Assembly: GCF_004364165.1 (NCBI RefSeq)
Contig: NZ_SOAY01000011.1
Coordinates: forward strand, 992,001-1,056,000
DNA: 64,000 nt
Origin: Maribacter spongiicola
Lineage (GTDB): Bacteria > Bacteroidota > Bacteroidia > Flavobacteriales > Flavobacteriaceae
Direction of reading: 5' to 3'
Shown here: piece after piece, positions 25,375 through 33,796 of the stretch
How positions within the stretch are numbered: position 1 is the stretch's first letter
Layout of the letters: each line of letters opens with the position of its first letter
Notes under the pieces: generated by a model
Told to the model about the DNA's origin: nothing
Database searches by the model: none
The model's input: the letters and a program-made list of their open reading frames with translations, nothing else
Made by a program: the position numbers and the translations under genes

Positions 25375-26724
25375 ATGAACGAAATTTATATTTATTTACT
25401 AATAGGAATCCTTTGTCTTGCCATCGGATATTTTTTGGGTAACTATATTCAGCTTCTAAAAACAAAATCTCGTCAAAGTACTTTAGAAGAACGCGAGCAG
25501 CAAATGCTTAATAACCTTTCTGTTTTTCAGGATAGATTAAAAGAAAGTGAGAATCGTAAACTACAGCTACAGGCAGATAAAGAACAATTAGGCAATCAGA
25601 TTGTACGCTATCAGGCAGATTTAGAAAACTTGCAGCAAAAGAATAAAGAGCAAAAACAGGAAGTTGAAAAGCTTCAAGAGAAATTTACGAAGGAGTTTGA
25701 AAATCTTGCCAATAAAATATTAGAAGAAAAGAGCTTAAAATTTACGGAACGTAATGAGAAGAATATCAAAAACATTCTTACTCCGTTGAATGAAAAAATC
25801 CTCCTTTTTGAAAAGAAAGTCGAAGAAAGCCAGAAAGAAAACATCAGTATACATTCTGCCCTAAAAGAGCAGTTACTAAACCTACAGATCCAAAACATTA
25901 AAATTACCCAAGAAGCAGAGAACTTGACCAAAGCCTTAAAAGGTGACAGTAAAATGCAAGGTAACTGGGGCGAGCTGGTATTGGAGCGTGTGTTAGAGAA
26001 ATCTGGTTTGGAAAAAGACCGTGAATATAACGTTCAACAAAGCTTTACTCGAGAAGATGGCAGCCGCGTATTACCAGATGTTATCATCAACTTGCCTGAT
26101 GGTAAGAAAATGGTGGTGGATTCTAAAGTATCCTTAACCGATTACGAGCGCTATGTAAATGCTGAAGATGAACTCAGAGAGAAGTTCTTAAAAGACCATA
26201 TCAACTCCCTTAGAAGGCATGTAGATCAATTATCTGCCAAGAAATATGAGGATTTGTATGAAATGGAGAGTCCCGATTTTGTTTTAATGTTCGTACCTAT
26301 TGAACCTGCCTTTGCTATTGCAATAAATCAAGATAATTCTTTATACAATAAAGCTTTTGAGCAAAATATTATTATTGTTACCCCTTCAACACTTCTTGCT
26401 ACCTTGCGCACCATTGATAGCATGTGGAATAATGAGAAGCAACAACGAAATGCTATTGAAATAGCACGGCAAGCTGGTGCTCTTTATGATAAATTTGAAG
26501 GCTTCGTTGGTGACTTAATGAAAGTAGGCAAAAAGATGGACGATGCTAAAGATGAATACCGTGGCGCAATGAATAAATTAGTCGATGGGCGTGGCAATAT
26601 CATCACTAGTATAGAAAAGCTTAAAAAAATGGGTGCGAAAGCAAAAAAATCGATTCCCGAATCATTAATTAATCGCGCGATTGAAGATGACGATTTCGAA
26701 GAAGAACCTAAATTAAAATTATAA
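25375..26724 (+). CDS. rmuC: DNA recombination protein RmuC
   Basis: 449 residues. One N-terminal membrane anchor (about 5-22), a long coiled coil (about 30-190), then the RmuC nuclease-like domain with GNWGELVLERVLEKSGL, LPDVIINLPDGKKMVVDSKVSL, DFVLMFVPIEPAF and TPSTLLATLRTI. RmuC limits inversions at short inverted repeats in E. coli; the biochemical activity is still poorly defined. A single gene between the B12 operon and a small membrane protein. Confidence 0.93.
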   Translation: MNEIYIYLLIGILCLAIGYFLGNYIQLLKTKSRQSTLEEREQQMLNNLSVFQDRLKESENRKLQLQADKEQLGNQIVRYQADLENLQQKNKEQKQEVEKLQEKFTKEFENLANKILEEKSLKFTERNEKNIKNILTPLNEKILLFEKKVEESQKENISIHSALKEQLLNLQIQNIKITQEAENLTKALKGDSKMQGNWGELVLERVLEKSGLEKDREYNVQQSFTREDGSRVLPDVIINLPDGKKMVVDSKVSLTDYERYVNAEDELREKFLKDHINSLRRHVDQLSAKKYEDLYEMESPDFVLMFVPIEPAFAIAINQDNSLYNKAFEQNIIIVTPSTLLATLRTIDSMWNNEKQQRNAIEIARQAGALYDKFEGFVGDLMKVGKKMDDAKDEYRGAMNKLVDGRGNIITSIEKLKKMGAKAKKSIPESLINRAIEDDDFEEEPKLKL

Positions 26725-26758
26725 TACCAACCATTAATAATATATTAAAACTAAACAC

Positions 26759-27124
26759 ATGAAAAAGATAGTATCATTACTTTTATTAAGCGTAGTCGTT
26801 ATTGGTGCGCTGTATTACGCCTTTATATACTTTGTTACCTTTAGTGAAGGTGTACGTTCTGGAGAACTCATAAAAATTAGCCACAAAGGTGTCTTAGTTA
26901 AAACTTGGGAAGGTGAAATTAGCCAAGGAATTTCAGGCGCTCAAATATTCTCTTTTTCTGTATTGGATAAGGATAAAGAGGTTATTGATAAACTTCAAGA
27001 ATACCAAGGTCAATATGTAAAAGTAAGTTATGTTGAAAGATATGCTACGTTCTTTTGGTTAGGCGATTCAAAATATTTTATCACCGAAGTACAAGCAGAG
27101 AAATCGCCACATTTTAGAAATTAG
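26759..27124 (+). CDS. Small membrane-anchored protein of unknown function
   Basis: 121 residues. One N-terminal transmembrane segment (about 4-26, LLLLSVVVIGALYYAFIYFVT) and a short beta-rich extracytoplasmic domain (RSGELIKISHKGVLVKTWEGEI...YVKVSYVERYATFFWLGDSKYF). This small family is widespread in Flavobacteriia. It has no dehydrogenase motif, so a 6-phosphogluconate dehydrogenase label drawn from the nearby gnd gene would be wrong. Function unknown; it lies 29 bp before a thioesterase gene and is probably co-transcribed. Confidence 0.65.
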   Translation: MKKIVSLLLLSVVVIGALYYAFIYFVTFSEGVRSGELIKISHKGVLVKTWEGEISQGISGAQIFSFSVLDKDKEVIDKLQEYQGQYVKVSYVERYATFFWLGDSKYFITEVQAEKSPHFRN

Positions 27125-27153
27125 ATATTACTTTAAAAAATTACTACATCCAT

Positions 27154-27699
27154 ATGGAAAAGTTTAAAAGCGTAAGAGAGTCTAGAGTTTCTATAACAGA
27201 GTTGATGCTTCCCTCCCATTCTAATTTTGGAGGAAAAGTACATGGCGGATATATATTGAACCTAATGGATCAAATTGCATTTGCTTGTGCTTCTAAACAT
27301 TCGCAACAATACTGTGTTACAGCATCGGTTAACCGAGTAAATTTCTTAAACCCTATTGAAGTAGGAGAATTGGTTACCTTGAAGGCAAGTATTAATTATA
27401 CAGGGCGTACCTCTATGGTAGTTGGTGTTCGTGTGGAATCTGAAAATATCACCTCAGGAACAAAAAAACACTGTAACTCCTCTTACTTTACCATGGTAGC
27501 TAAGGGAACAGATGGTAAAAATGTTCCCGTACCAGGATTAATAATTTCTGATGATCAAGGAGTCAGAAGATTTGCACGAAGCAAATACCGCAAATTAGAA
27601 GCTCAAGAAAGAGACACTAAATTTGAATCTAAAACTTTTAATTCAGAAGAATATATTAAAGAATTGGAATCTGAAAATATTAAGATTGAGATGAAGTAA
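27154..27699 (+). CDS. Acyl-CoA thioesterase (hotdog fold)
   Basis: 181 residues, a single hotdog domain of the YciA/ACOT type. Key segments are NFGGKVHGGYILNLMDQIAFACASKHS (central helix with the GG and catalytic Asp), VTASVNRVNFLNPIEVGELVTL, and GRTSMVVGVRVESE. The C-terminal about 50 residues are charged and add a tail beyond the minimal domain. It would hydrolyse acyl-CoA to fatty acid and CoA; chain-length preference is not predictable. Its 3' end overlaps the convergent pgl gene by 20 bp. Cytosolic. Confidence 0.88.
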   Translation: MEKFKSVRESRVSITELMLPSHSNFGGKVHGGYILNLMDQIAFACASKHSQQYCVTASVNRVNFLNPIEVGELVTLKASINYTGRTSMVVGVRVESENITSGTKKHCNSSYFTMVAKGTDGKNVPVPGLIISDDQGVRRFARSKYRKLEAQERDTKFESKTFNSEEYIKELESENIKIEMK

Positions 27700-28405
27700 G
27701 AAGCTTTGCCGCGGCAGCATCTAAAAACCAGACCAAGTCTTTTGTTTTAGGTGCTACGTGACTTGCAGGGTATTCTAAATAGCCTTCTTCTCTATCAATA
27801 ATAATCTTTACCTTTTCTGCCTTGCTTTCTCCTGTCACCAAAAAAGCTACAGTTTTAGCATTATTGATTATTCTACCGGTAAGAGAAACTCGCCTTTGAC
27901 CAGATTCTGGATGAATAGCAACTTCGCAATTATCGGGTGAAACCCAAAGATTGATCTCATGTGGAAAAATAGATGCCGTATGACCGTCATCACCCATACC
28001 AAGGATCACTAAATCGAATTGTGGTAACCCTAATGCTTTAGGTAATTCTTTATCCAACAATTCGCCATATCGTTTTGCTTCTTCCTTAGGGTCGTTTTCT
28101 CCTTTTATTCGATGAAAATTCTCCTCTGGTATATCTACTTTAGAAATGAGGTGTTCTACCGTCATTTTATAGTTACTCTCATCATCCGTGGGTGCTACAC
28201 ATCTTTCATCGCCCCAATACAAATGAATGTTTTTCCAATCTACATCAGTAGAAAACTGTTCAGCTAATACGTCAAATACAATTTTAGGCGTACTACCACC
28301 GGACAAGGCTATGTGAAAAGCCTTCTGAGTATCTGATTTTTGAATCAAATATTTAGAAAACTCTTCAGCAACCTTTACTTTATTTTGATATACTTTTAAT
28401 TCCAT
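27680..28405 (-). CDS. pgl: 6-phosphogluconolactonase
   Basis: 241 residues, Pgl/DevB type. Motifs: HIALSGGSTPKIVFDVL near 32-48, HLYWGDERCVAPTDDESNY near 81-99, and LGMGDDGHTASIFPH near 155-169. It hydrolyses 6-phosphogluconolactone to 6-phosphogluconate, the second step of the oxidative pentose phosphate pathway. The ATG is 34 bp after zwf, so the two form an operon. Confidence 0.95.
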   Translation of the reverse strand: MELKVYQNKVKVAEEFSKYLIQKSDTQKAFHIALSGGSTPKIVFDVLAEQFSTDVDWKNIHLYWGDERCVAPTDDESNYKMTVEHLISKVDIPEENFHRIKGENDPKEEAKRYGELLDKELPKALGLPQFDLVILGMGDDGHTASIFPHEINLWVSPDNCEVAIHPESGQRRVSLTGRIINNAKTVAFLVTGESKAEKVKIIIDREEGYLEYPASHVAPKTKDLVWFLDAAAAKLLTSSQS

Positions 28406-28439
28406 CTTCTCTCAACACTTAAATTAATCTTCTACCCTA

Positions 28440-29972
28440 CTAGCAAATTACACAGTAGCCAGATTCATCTGCTAAATTTTCGCTAGGGTTTCTCCATTCT
28501 CCCACTCCTTCAATAAGCTCGTTGGCATTCTCTGGTCCCCAATCTCCGGCTGCATAACCGTACATTTTTACATCCTTACCATTTTTCCAATAGTCTAAAA
28601 TAGGATCTACAAATGCCCAAGCTGCCTCTACTTCATCTGCTCTAGCATACAGAGTGGCATCCCCCTGCATAGCATCTAATAAAAGACGCTCATAAGCTTC
28701 CATAACATGAGTTTCCGTTAAACTAGAATAGTAGAAATCCATATTTGCACGCTCTACCTCAAAGCCTTGCCCAGGTACTTTCACTCCGAATTTTAACAGT
28801 ATACCTTCATCTGGCTGAATACGGATAATCAACTTATTGTCCTTATTATTTATACCAGACTCTTTAAAAATTTGATGATGAGGAGTTTTAAAATGTATAA
28901 CTACCTCAGTAACTTTTGTAGGCATACGTTTTGCCGTTCTAACATAAAAAGGTACATCTGCCCAGCGCCAGTTGTCTACAAAGAATTTAATAGCAGCAAA
29001 GGTTTCTGTAGTTGAATTTTCATCAACACCTTCCTCTTCACGATAGCCTTTTACTTCTTGTCCGTCAATTTTTGAAGCTACATATTGCGCTCTGATGGTA
29101 TTATCAAAAAGCGTCTTTTCATCATTCATTATTTTAAGTGACTTCAACGCCTTCAGTTTTTCATTACGAATCTCTTCGGCATCAGCACTCAGCGGCGGCT
29201 CCATAACAATTAAAGCAACAATCTGTAATAAGTGACTCTGAAACATATCTCTCAATGCCCCAGATTTATCGTAATAGCCACCTCGTTTTTCCACACCTAC
29301 GCTTTCGGCATTGGTAATTTCTATATGGTGAATGTAATTTCTGTTCCATAATGGCTCGAATATACTGTTGGCAAAACGGGTAACCAATAAGTTCTGAACT
29401 GTTTCTTTACCTAAGTAATGGTCAATTCTGAAAATTTGACCTTCTTTAAAATAGGTATGTAAACCTTGGTTTAATTCTTTGGCAGATTCTAGACTATAAC
29501 CAAATGGTTTTTCAACTATAATTCTTCTCCAACCAGAAGTTTCATCATTTAAACCTTGGTCAGATAGATTTTTGGCTATGGGCTCATATAAACTTGGCGG
29601 TGTAGATAAATAGAACATATGATTACCGTCAGTACCATATTTCTGATCTAAATCAGATATACGCTTTTCTAAACGTTCATATGATGTGTCATAATCGGAA
29701 CCTAAATCTTCGTAAAAAAGTTTGTCAGCAAATTTTTGAATATAATCTGCATCAAATTCTTTTCGTTCTTTTTCTAAATAAGGACTTTCTAAAACTACCT
29801 TATTTCTAAATTTTAAATCGCCCAAATCACTTCTGCTAACACCAAGGACTACAAAATTATCAGGAAGGTCATTTCCCTTATATAAATTGAATATTGCTGG
29901 TATCAATTTTCTTGCCGTTAAATCTCCAGATGCCCCAAAAATTACGAGCATTTGATTTTCTGTCTTCTTCAT
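28440..29972 (-). CDS. zwf: Glucose-6-phosphate 1-dehydrogenase
   Basis: 510 residues from ATG 29972 (MKKTENQMLVIFGASGDLTARKL). The frame extends 16 codons upstream but only this start fits the family N-terminus. The nucleotide-binding GASGDLTARKL motif, IIVEKPFG, and the active-site RIDHYLGKETVQNL are all present. It oxidises glucose-6-phosphate to the lactone with NADP+, feeding pgl (same operon) and gnd (divergent). Homotetramer, cytosolic, the entry point of NADPH generation. Confidence 0.96.
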   Translation of the reverse strand: MKKTENQMLVIFGASGDLTARKLIPAIFNLYKGNDLPDNFVVLGVSRSDLGDLKFRNKVVLESPYLEKERKEFDADYIQKFADKLFYEDLGSDYDTSYERLEKRISDLDQKYGTDGNHMFYLSTPPSLYEPIAKNLSDQGLNDETSGWRRIIVEKPFGYSLESAKELNQGLHTYFKEGQIFRIDHYLGKETVQNLLVTRFANSIFEPLWNRNYIHHIEITNAESVGVEKRGGYYDKSGALRDMFQSHLLQIVALIVMEPPLSADAEEIRNEKLKALKSLKIMNDEKTLFDNTIRAQYVASKIDGQEVKGYREEEGVDENSTTETFAAIKFFVDNWRWADVPFYVRTAKRMPTKVTEVVIHFKTPHHQIFKESGINNKDNKLIIRIQPDEGILLKFGVKVPGQGFEVERANMDFYYSSLTETHVMEAYERLLLDAMQGDATLYARADEVEAAWAFVDPILDYWKNGKDVKMYGYAAGDWGPENANELIEGVGEWRNPSENLADESGYCVIC

Positions 29973-30156
29973 TATAGGTTGATATTCTTTATTCTTCAAA
30001 TATCTTAAAAAGTAAGCCATTATAGGGCGTTATTAAGATACATTTTGGATTTAAAGTCAATATTTTAAATTATTTTTGATTCTCATTATGTTACGAACAA
30101 TAAATAATTAAGAATTGTAACATTTTGATGTATTCTAATTATAAAACATTCAATTT

Positions 30157-31557
30157 ATGTATGATTTTGGTTTAGTAGGTCTTGGAGTAATGGGACAAAA
30201 TTTTATCCTCAATGTAGCTGACAACGGATTTTCTGCCTACGGATATGATTTAGATAATGAAAAAGTAGAGGCTTTAAAAACTTTAGGAGGAGATGAAGAA
30301 AAAGTAAGCGCTTCAAGCAACATAAAGACGTTTGTAAAAAACTTAAAGCAACCACGTAAAATAATGTTATTGGTACCTGCCGGTAAAATTGTAGATGGTG
30401 TTATAGAATCGCTTTTGCCACATATTGATAAAGGTGATATTATAATTGATGGAGGGAACTCTTTCTTTACCGATACTGATAGAAGAGAAGCTTATTTACA
30501 ACAAAGAGGCATTAACTTTTTTGGAGCAGGTGTTTCAGGTGGTGCTAAAGGTGCTCGAAAAGGTCTGAGTATTATGCCAGGTGGTTCAAAATCTGCATAC
30601 GAACATATTAAACCAATTTTTGAAGCAGTATCCGCTAAATATAACGGCGAACCTTGTGTTGCTTATTTAGGACCTAAATCTGCCGGAAACTATGTAAAAA
30701 TGGTTCACAACGGTATTGAATACGGATTAATGCAGCTGACTTCTGAAATTTATGATGTTCTTAAAAAAGGTGGCGACTATAATAACGATGAATTACACAA
30801 CACTTTCGCAAAATGGAATTCAGGAAGATTACAATCTTTCTTAGTTGAAATTACATCTGAAATATTCGAGCAAGAAGATGACTTGGTAAAAGGACGACTA
30901 GTTGATCAAATTTTAGATAAAGCAAAACAAAAAGGTACTGGGAAATGGACAAGCCAAAATGCAATGGATCTTGGTATACCAGTACCATCAATAGATGTTG
31001 CCGTTAGCATGCGTGAACTCTCTGCTTTAAAAGATGAAAGAATTAAAGCTGATGCTTTATATGACAGACCATCTGTAGCACATATGGATAAAGAGAAATT
31101 AGAAGCGATTACCGAAAAAGCGTTATACTTTTCATTCATAATTACATACTCTCAAGGTCTTCACCAATTGGCAGATGCATCTAGAGAATACGGATACGAT
31201 TTAGATATTTCTGAAATTGCCAAAATATGGAGAGCTGGTTGTATTATTCGTGCTGGTTTATTAGCCGATATTACTGAAGCTTTTAAAGCTGAACCTAATT
31301 TGCCAAACCTTTTACTTTCTGCAAATTTTGTAAGCAAAGTTAAAGACACCGTTGGTGCTGCTAGAGAATTGGTTGCTTTTGGTGCACAAAACGGAATACC
31401 GTTACCTGGCCTATCAAATTCATTAACTTATTTTGATGCGTATACTTCTAGCAAATTACCTTTGAACTTAATTCAAGCGCAACGCGATTATTTTGGCTCT
31501 CATACTTATGAACGTTTAGATCGTGAAGGTATTTTTCATACAGAGTGGGAAGATTAA
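30157..31557 (+). CDS. gnd: 6-phosphogluconate dehydrogenase, decarboxylating
   Basis: 466 residues. Rossmann motif GLGVMGQNFILN near 8-19, the substrate loop IIDGGNSFFTDT (about 100-111), GAGVSGGAKGAR near 128-139, and KMVHNGIEYGLMQL near 185-198, then the helical C-terminal domain ending with YFGSHTYERLDREG. It converts 6-phosphogluconate to ribulose-5-phosphate with NADP+. Divergent from zwf-pgl across 184 bp, so the oxidative pentose phosphate enzymes sit together but are two transcription units. Confidence 0.97.
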   Translation: MYDFGLVGLGVMGQNFILNVADNGFSAYGYDLDNEKVEALKTLGGDEEKVSASSNIKTFVKNLKQPRKIMLLVPAGKIVDGVIESLLPHIDKGDIIIDGGNSFFTDTDRREAYLQQRGINFFGAGVSGGAKGARKGLSIMPGGSKSAYEHIKPIFEAVSAKYNGEPCVAYLGPKSAGNYVKMVHNGIEYGLMQLTSEIYDVLKKGGDYNNDELHNTFAKWNSGRLQSFLVEITSEIFEQEDDLVKGRLVDQILDKAKQKGTGKWTSQNAMDLGIPVPSIDVAVSMRELSALKDERIKADALYDRPSVAHMDKEKLEAITEKALYFSFIITYSQGLHQLADASREYGYDLDISEIAKIWRAGCIIRAGLLADITEAFKAEPNLPNLLLSANFVSKVKDTVGAARELVAFGAQNGIPLPGLSNSLTYFDAYTSSKLPLNLIQAQRDYFGSHTYERLDREGIFHTEWED

Positions 31558-31567
31558 AAATCAACAT

Positions 31568-32104
31568 TTGAAAAAAATAAAATCTATTTTAAATCGCATT
31601 TGCCTTTCAGTGGTTATTGTAGCCACAATTGTGTCTTGTAAAGAAGTTTCAAAAGAAGAAATTCCGGTTGAAGTTCTTGATAACCATGCATTAGACAGAA
31701 AGGCAAATACGGTTTTAATAGATTCTCTAGTTAGGCAAGTTTATGTACCTATTTATTCTGACATTTACAATCAGACGAGAGATACAAGAACTTTGCTTAC
31801 CGCAACTTTAAGCATCAGAAATACGAGCTTAAAAGATAGCTTGTTCGTTAGTAAAATCGATTACTATAATACCGAAGGCGATTTGGTACGAAGCTATATC
31901 GACTCCCCTATATACCTTACTCCAATGGAGTCTATTGATTATGTTATTGAACAACAAGATACTTCTGGCGGTAGTGGGGCAAATTTTTTGATTGATTGGT
32001 ATTCGAAAAAACAATTAAACCCATTATTTCAAGCAGTTATGGTTGGCGGTTTAGGAGCACAAGCTTTTTCTTTTACTACAGATGGTATTGAGATAATTGA
32101 GTAA
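31568..32104 (+). CDS. DUF3124 lipoprotein
   Basis: 178 residues from TTG 31568, which places MKKIKSILNRICLSVVIVATIVSC as a lipoprotein signal peptide. An ATG at 31523 overlaps gnd and would add 15 charged residues before it, so it is less likely. The body has the DUF3124 pattern: RQVYVPIYSDIY, LLTATLSIRNTS, VSKIDYYNTEGDLVRSYI, and a Gly/Gly-containing GANFLIDWYSKK. No enzyme function is known for the family. The 10-bp spacing suggests co-transcription with gnd. Confidence 0.78.
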   Translation: MKKIKSILNRICLSVVIVATIVSCKEVSKEEIPVEVLDNHALDRKANTVLIDSLVRQVYVPIYSDIYNQTRDTRTLLTATLSIRNTSLKDSLFVSKIDYYNTEGDLVRSYIDSPIYLTPMESIDYVIEQQDTSGGSGANFLIDWYSKKQLNPLFQAVMVGGLGAQAFSFTTDGIEIIE

Positions 32105-32163
32105 ATTCAAATATCACTTTGATTACTATTAGCAATCTTTAGTCTAAAATTCATACTGCATTT

Positions 32164-32502
32164 ATGTATTCTATTTACGTCATTGAATTATCTAAAAAAG
32201 TATTCACCGAAAATAGAAAGTTTAGAGAAGCAAATCCGCAATTTAATGGTGTAGTTGAATGTCTATATGTCGGCATGACAAGCAAAACCCCTAAAGAACG
32301 ATTTGACCAACATAAAAATGGGTCTTTGAGTAAAAAGGGGCATAATCTATCTTCTAAAATTGTACAGAAATACGGCTTGTATTTACGCGGCAGTCTTTTT
32401 AATCATATCGACCCCATTAAAACCAAAGCTGAAGCTTTAAAAATGGAAGAGCAATTGGCACTTGAACTTAGACGTAAAAAATATGCGGTGTGGTTTAATT
32501 GA
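32164..32502 (+). CDS. GIY-YIG-like small protein
   Basis: 112 residues. The start YSIYVIEL followed by CLYVGMTSKTPKERFDQHKNG is a GIY-YIG core (Y-x3-Y, YVGMT, Arg41-type helix). The C-terminus ends EEQLALELRRKKYAVWFN. The metal-binding Glu of nucleases is not obviously placed, so activity is uncertain. Its stop lies 6 bp from the convergent effector-like gene. Possible relation to the 32.5-35 kb accessory pair is unclear. Confidence 0.62.
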   Translation: MYSIYVIELSKKVFTENRKFREANPQFNGVVECLYVGMTSKTPKERFDQHKNGSLSKKGHNLSSKIVQKYGLYLRGSLFNHIDPIKTKAEALKMEEQLALELRRKKYAVWFN

Positions 32503-32508
32503 TTTCTC

Positions 32509-33729
32509 TTATTTAGGTAAAGGAGTAACTGCATCTAAAAGTTCGTCTTCCATTCCGTAATACTTTAGTGCAAACCCGAATGCTACTACAGATAAAATTA
32601 TGCCAATAAGAAATATGGTATATGTCCATCTTAATAATCTGTACTTTTCTTGCAATACCTTACCCAAGTAATACAAGTCCATACTTAACGAATCATAAAT
32701 AGATTCTTTGTTCTTTATAATAGTTCTTAGTTTAGATTTAAAGTCGCTTAACTCCATCGCATGAAAATTTCCGAAGAACAAGAAATTTGTATCCTTCGCT
32801 TTAATTTCATCATCTACCACATCGTTATTGCTAACTTTTGGGCGTGTAGCAAGTACAGACATTATCATTGAAGCAATACTAAAAAGTACAAATATGACTG
32901 TTGGATAAATTAAATATGAATTTGTTGGAGAATCTAATTTCGGAATCAAATTAGCCATAAGCAAAGAAATAATAATTGCATTAACAGAAAGTAGAATGTT
33001 AGCTTTAGTATCTGCAATATCACTTAATTTTATATGGTTCCTAAGTTCTATGCGATATAGCGATTGAATTGCCCGTTGCGGACTTTCATCTTTTAACTTT
33101 GCTTTTAAAACCTCTTTCTTTTCTGTTTTTTCAGACTTCTGTAATTTAGAAATCAAGTTAAGAATATTTTCTTCTTTTTGCTCTTGCCAATTCTCTTTGG
33201 CATAGTCTGTATAATAACTATGCTGTACACGAAGTTTTTCTACATAGTTTAATCGCCAATTATCTAAATCAGGAACATCGCTATTAAAATTTTCTAATTC
33301 TAATCGCAACATCTGTAACATTTCTTCAAAACTACCTGATGCAAAAAACCAAGTGCTACCATCTTTTATAATCGCCTCTTCATCATTATTTGGCTCATCA
33401 TTTTGCCAAGCACTTTTCAATAAATTGACGATAGCATCAATATCATCTTGAGCTACTTTTTGCTCGGTTAAAAATTGCGAAGCCAAAAATGCACTCTGGT
33501 CAACATGGTTATCATAGTCTACCGCATAACCTGCGTGCAAAAACCAAGCAGCTATTAATACTTGATATGAATTAATTTGAGCATTTGTATTTTGTTCAAG
33601 AATTTTTTGTGTTTTACTAATCGTCTTGTTCGTATACCCCTGACTATGAAAAAGAAAGTTCTTATTCATTTGATCTGCCAAAAGATTCTTGACATACTTT
33701 TCTACTGCATTTACCGTAGTTTGATTCAT
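32509..33729 (-). CDS. Pycsar-effector-like membrane protein with a degenerate N-terminal HD domain
   Basis: 406 residues. The C-terminal half is a Pycsar-effector (DUF5706) type module: SDIADTKANILLSVNAIIISLL (about 236-257), with membrane segments at about 246-263, 273-294 and 369-389. The N-terminal about 190 residues align with HD phosphohydrolases (AAWF..GY, HxxxS, HxYYTDYAKENWQ), but the HD pair reads LHAGY instead of HDTGY-like residues and the expected first EHT is GYT. So the metal site is decayed. No cyclase gene is adjacent. Membrane protein, possibly an orphan relative of cCMP/cUMP-activated effectors. Confidence 0.72.
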   Translation of the reverse strand: MNQTTVNAVEKYVKNLLADQMNKNFLFHSQGYTNKTISKTQKILEQNTNAQINSYQVLIAAWFLHAGYAVDYDNHVDQSAFLASQFLTEQKVAQDDIDAIVNLLKSAWQNDEPNNDEEAIIKDGSTWFFASGSFEEMLQMLRLELENFNSDVPDLDNWRLNYVEKLRVQHSYYTDYAKENWQEQKEENILNLISKLQKSEKTEKKEVLKAKLKDESPQRAIQSLYRIELRNHIKLSDIADTKANILLSVNAIIISLLMANLIPKLDSPTNSYLIYPTVIFVLFSIASMIMSVLATRPKVSNNDVVDDEIKAKDTNFLFFGNFHAMELSDFKSKLRTIIKNKESIYDSLSMDLYYLGKVLQEKYRLLRWTYTIFLIGIILSVVAFGFALKYYGMEDELLDAVTPLPK

Positions 33730-33796
33730 ATTCGTCTATTTGATGGTTCTTTATATTCAGTAACCTAAATTGATATCCTTTAAATAAATTTAAAGG

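Noticed and set aside
26759..27124. 6-phosphogluconate dehydrogenase label for the small membrane protein
   Set aside because: No Rossmann or substrate motif; the real gnd is at 30157-31557.
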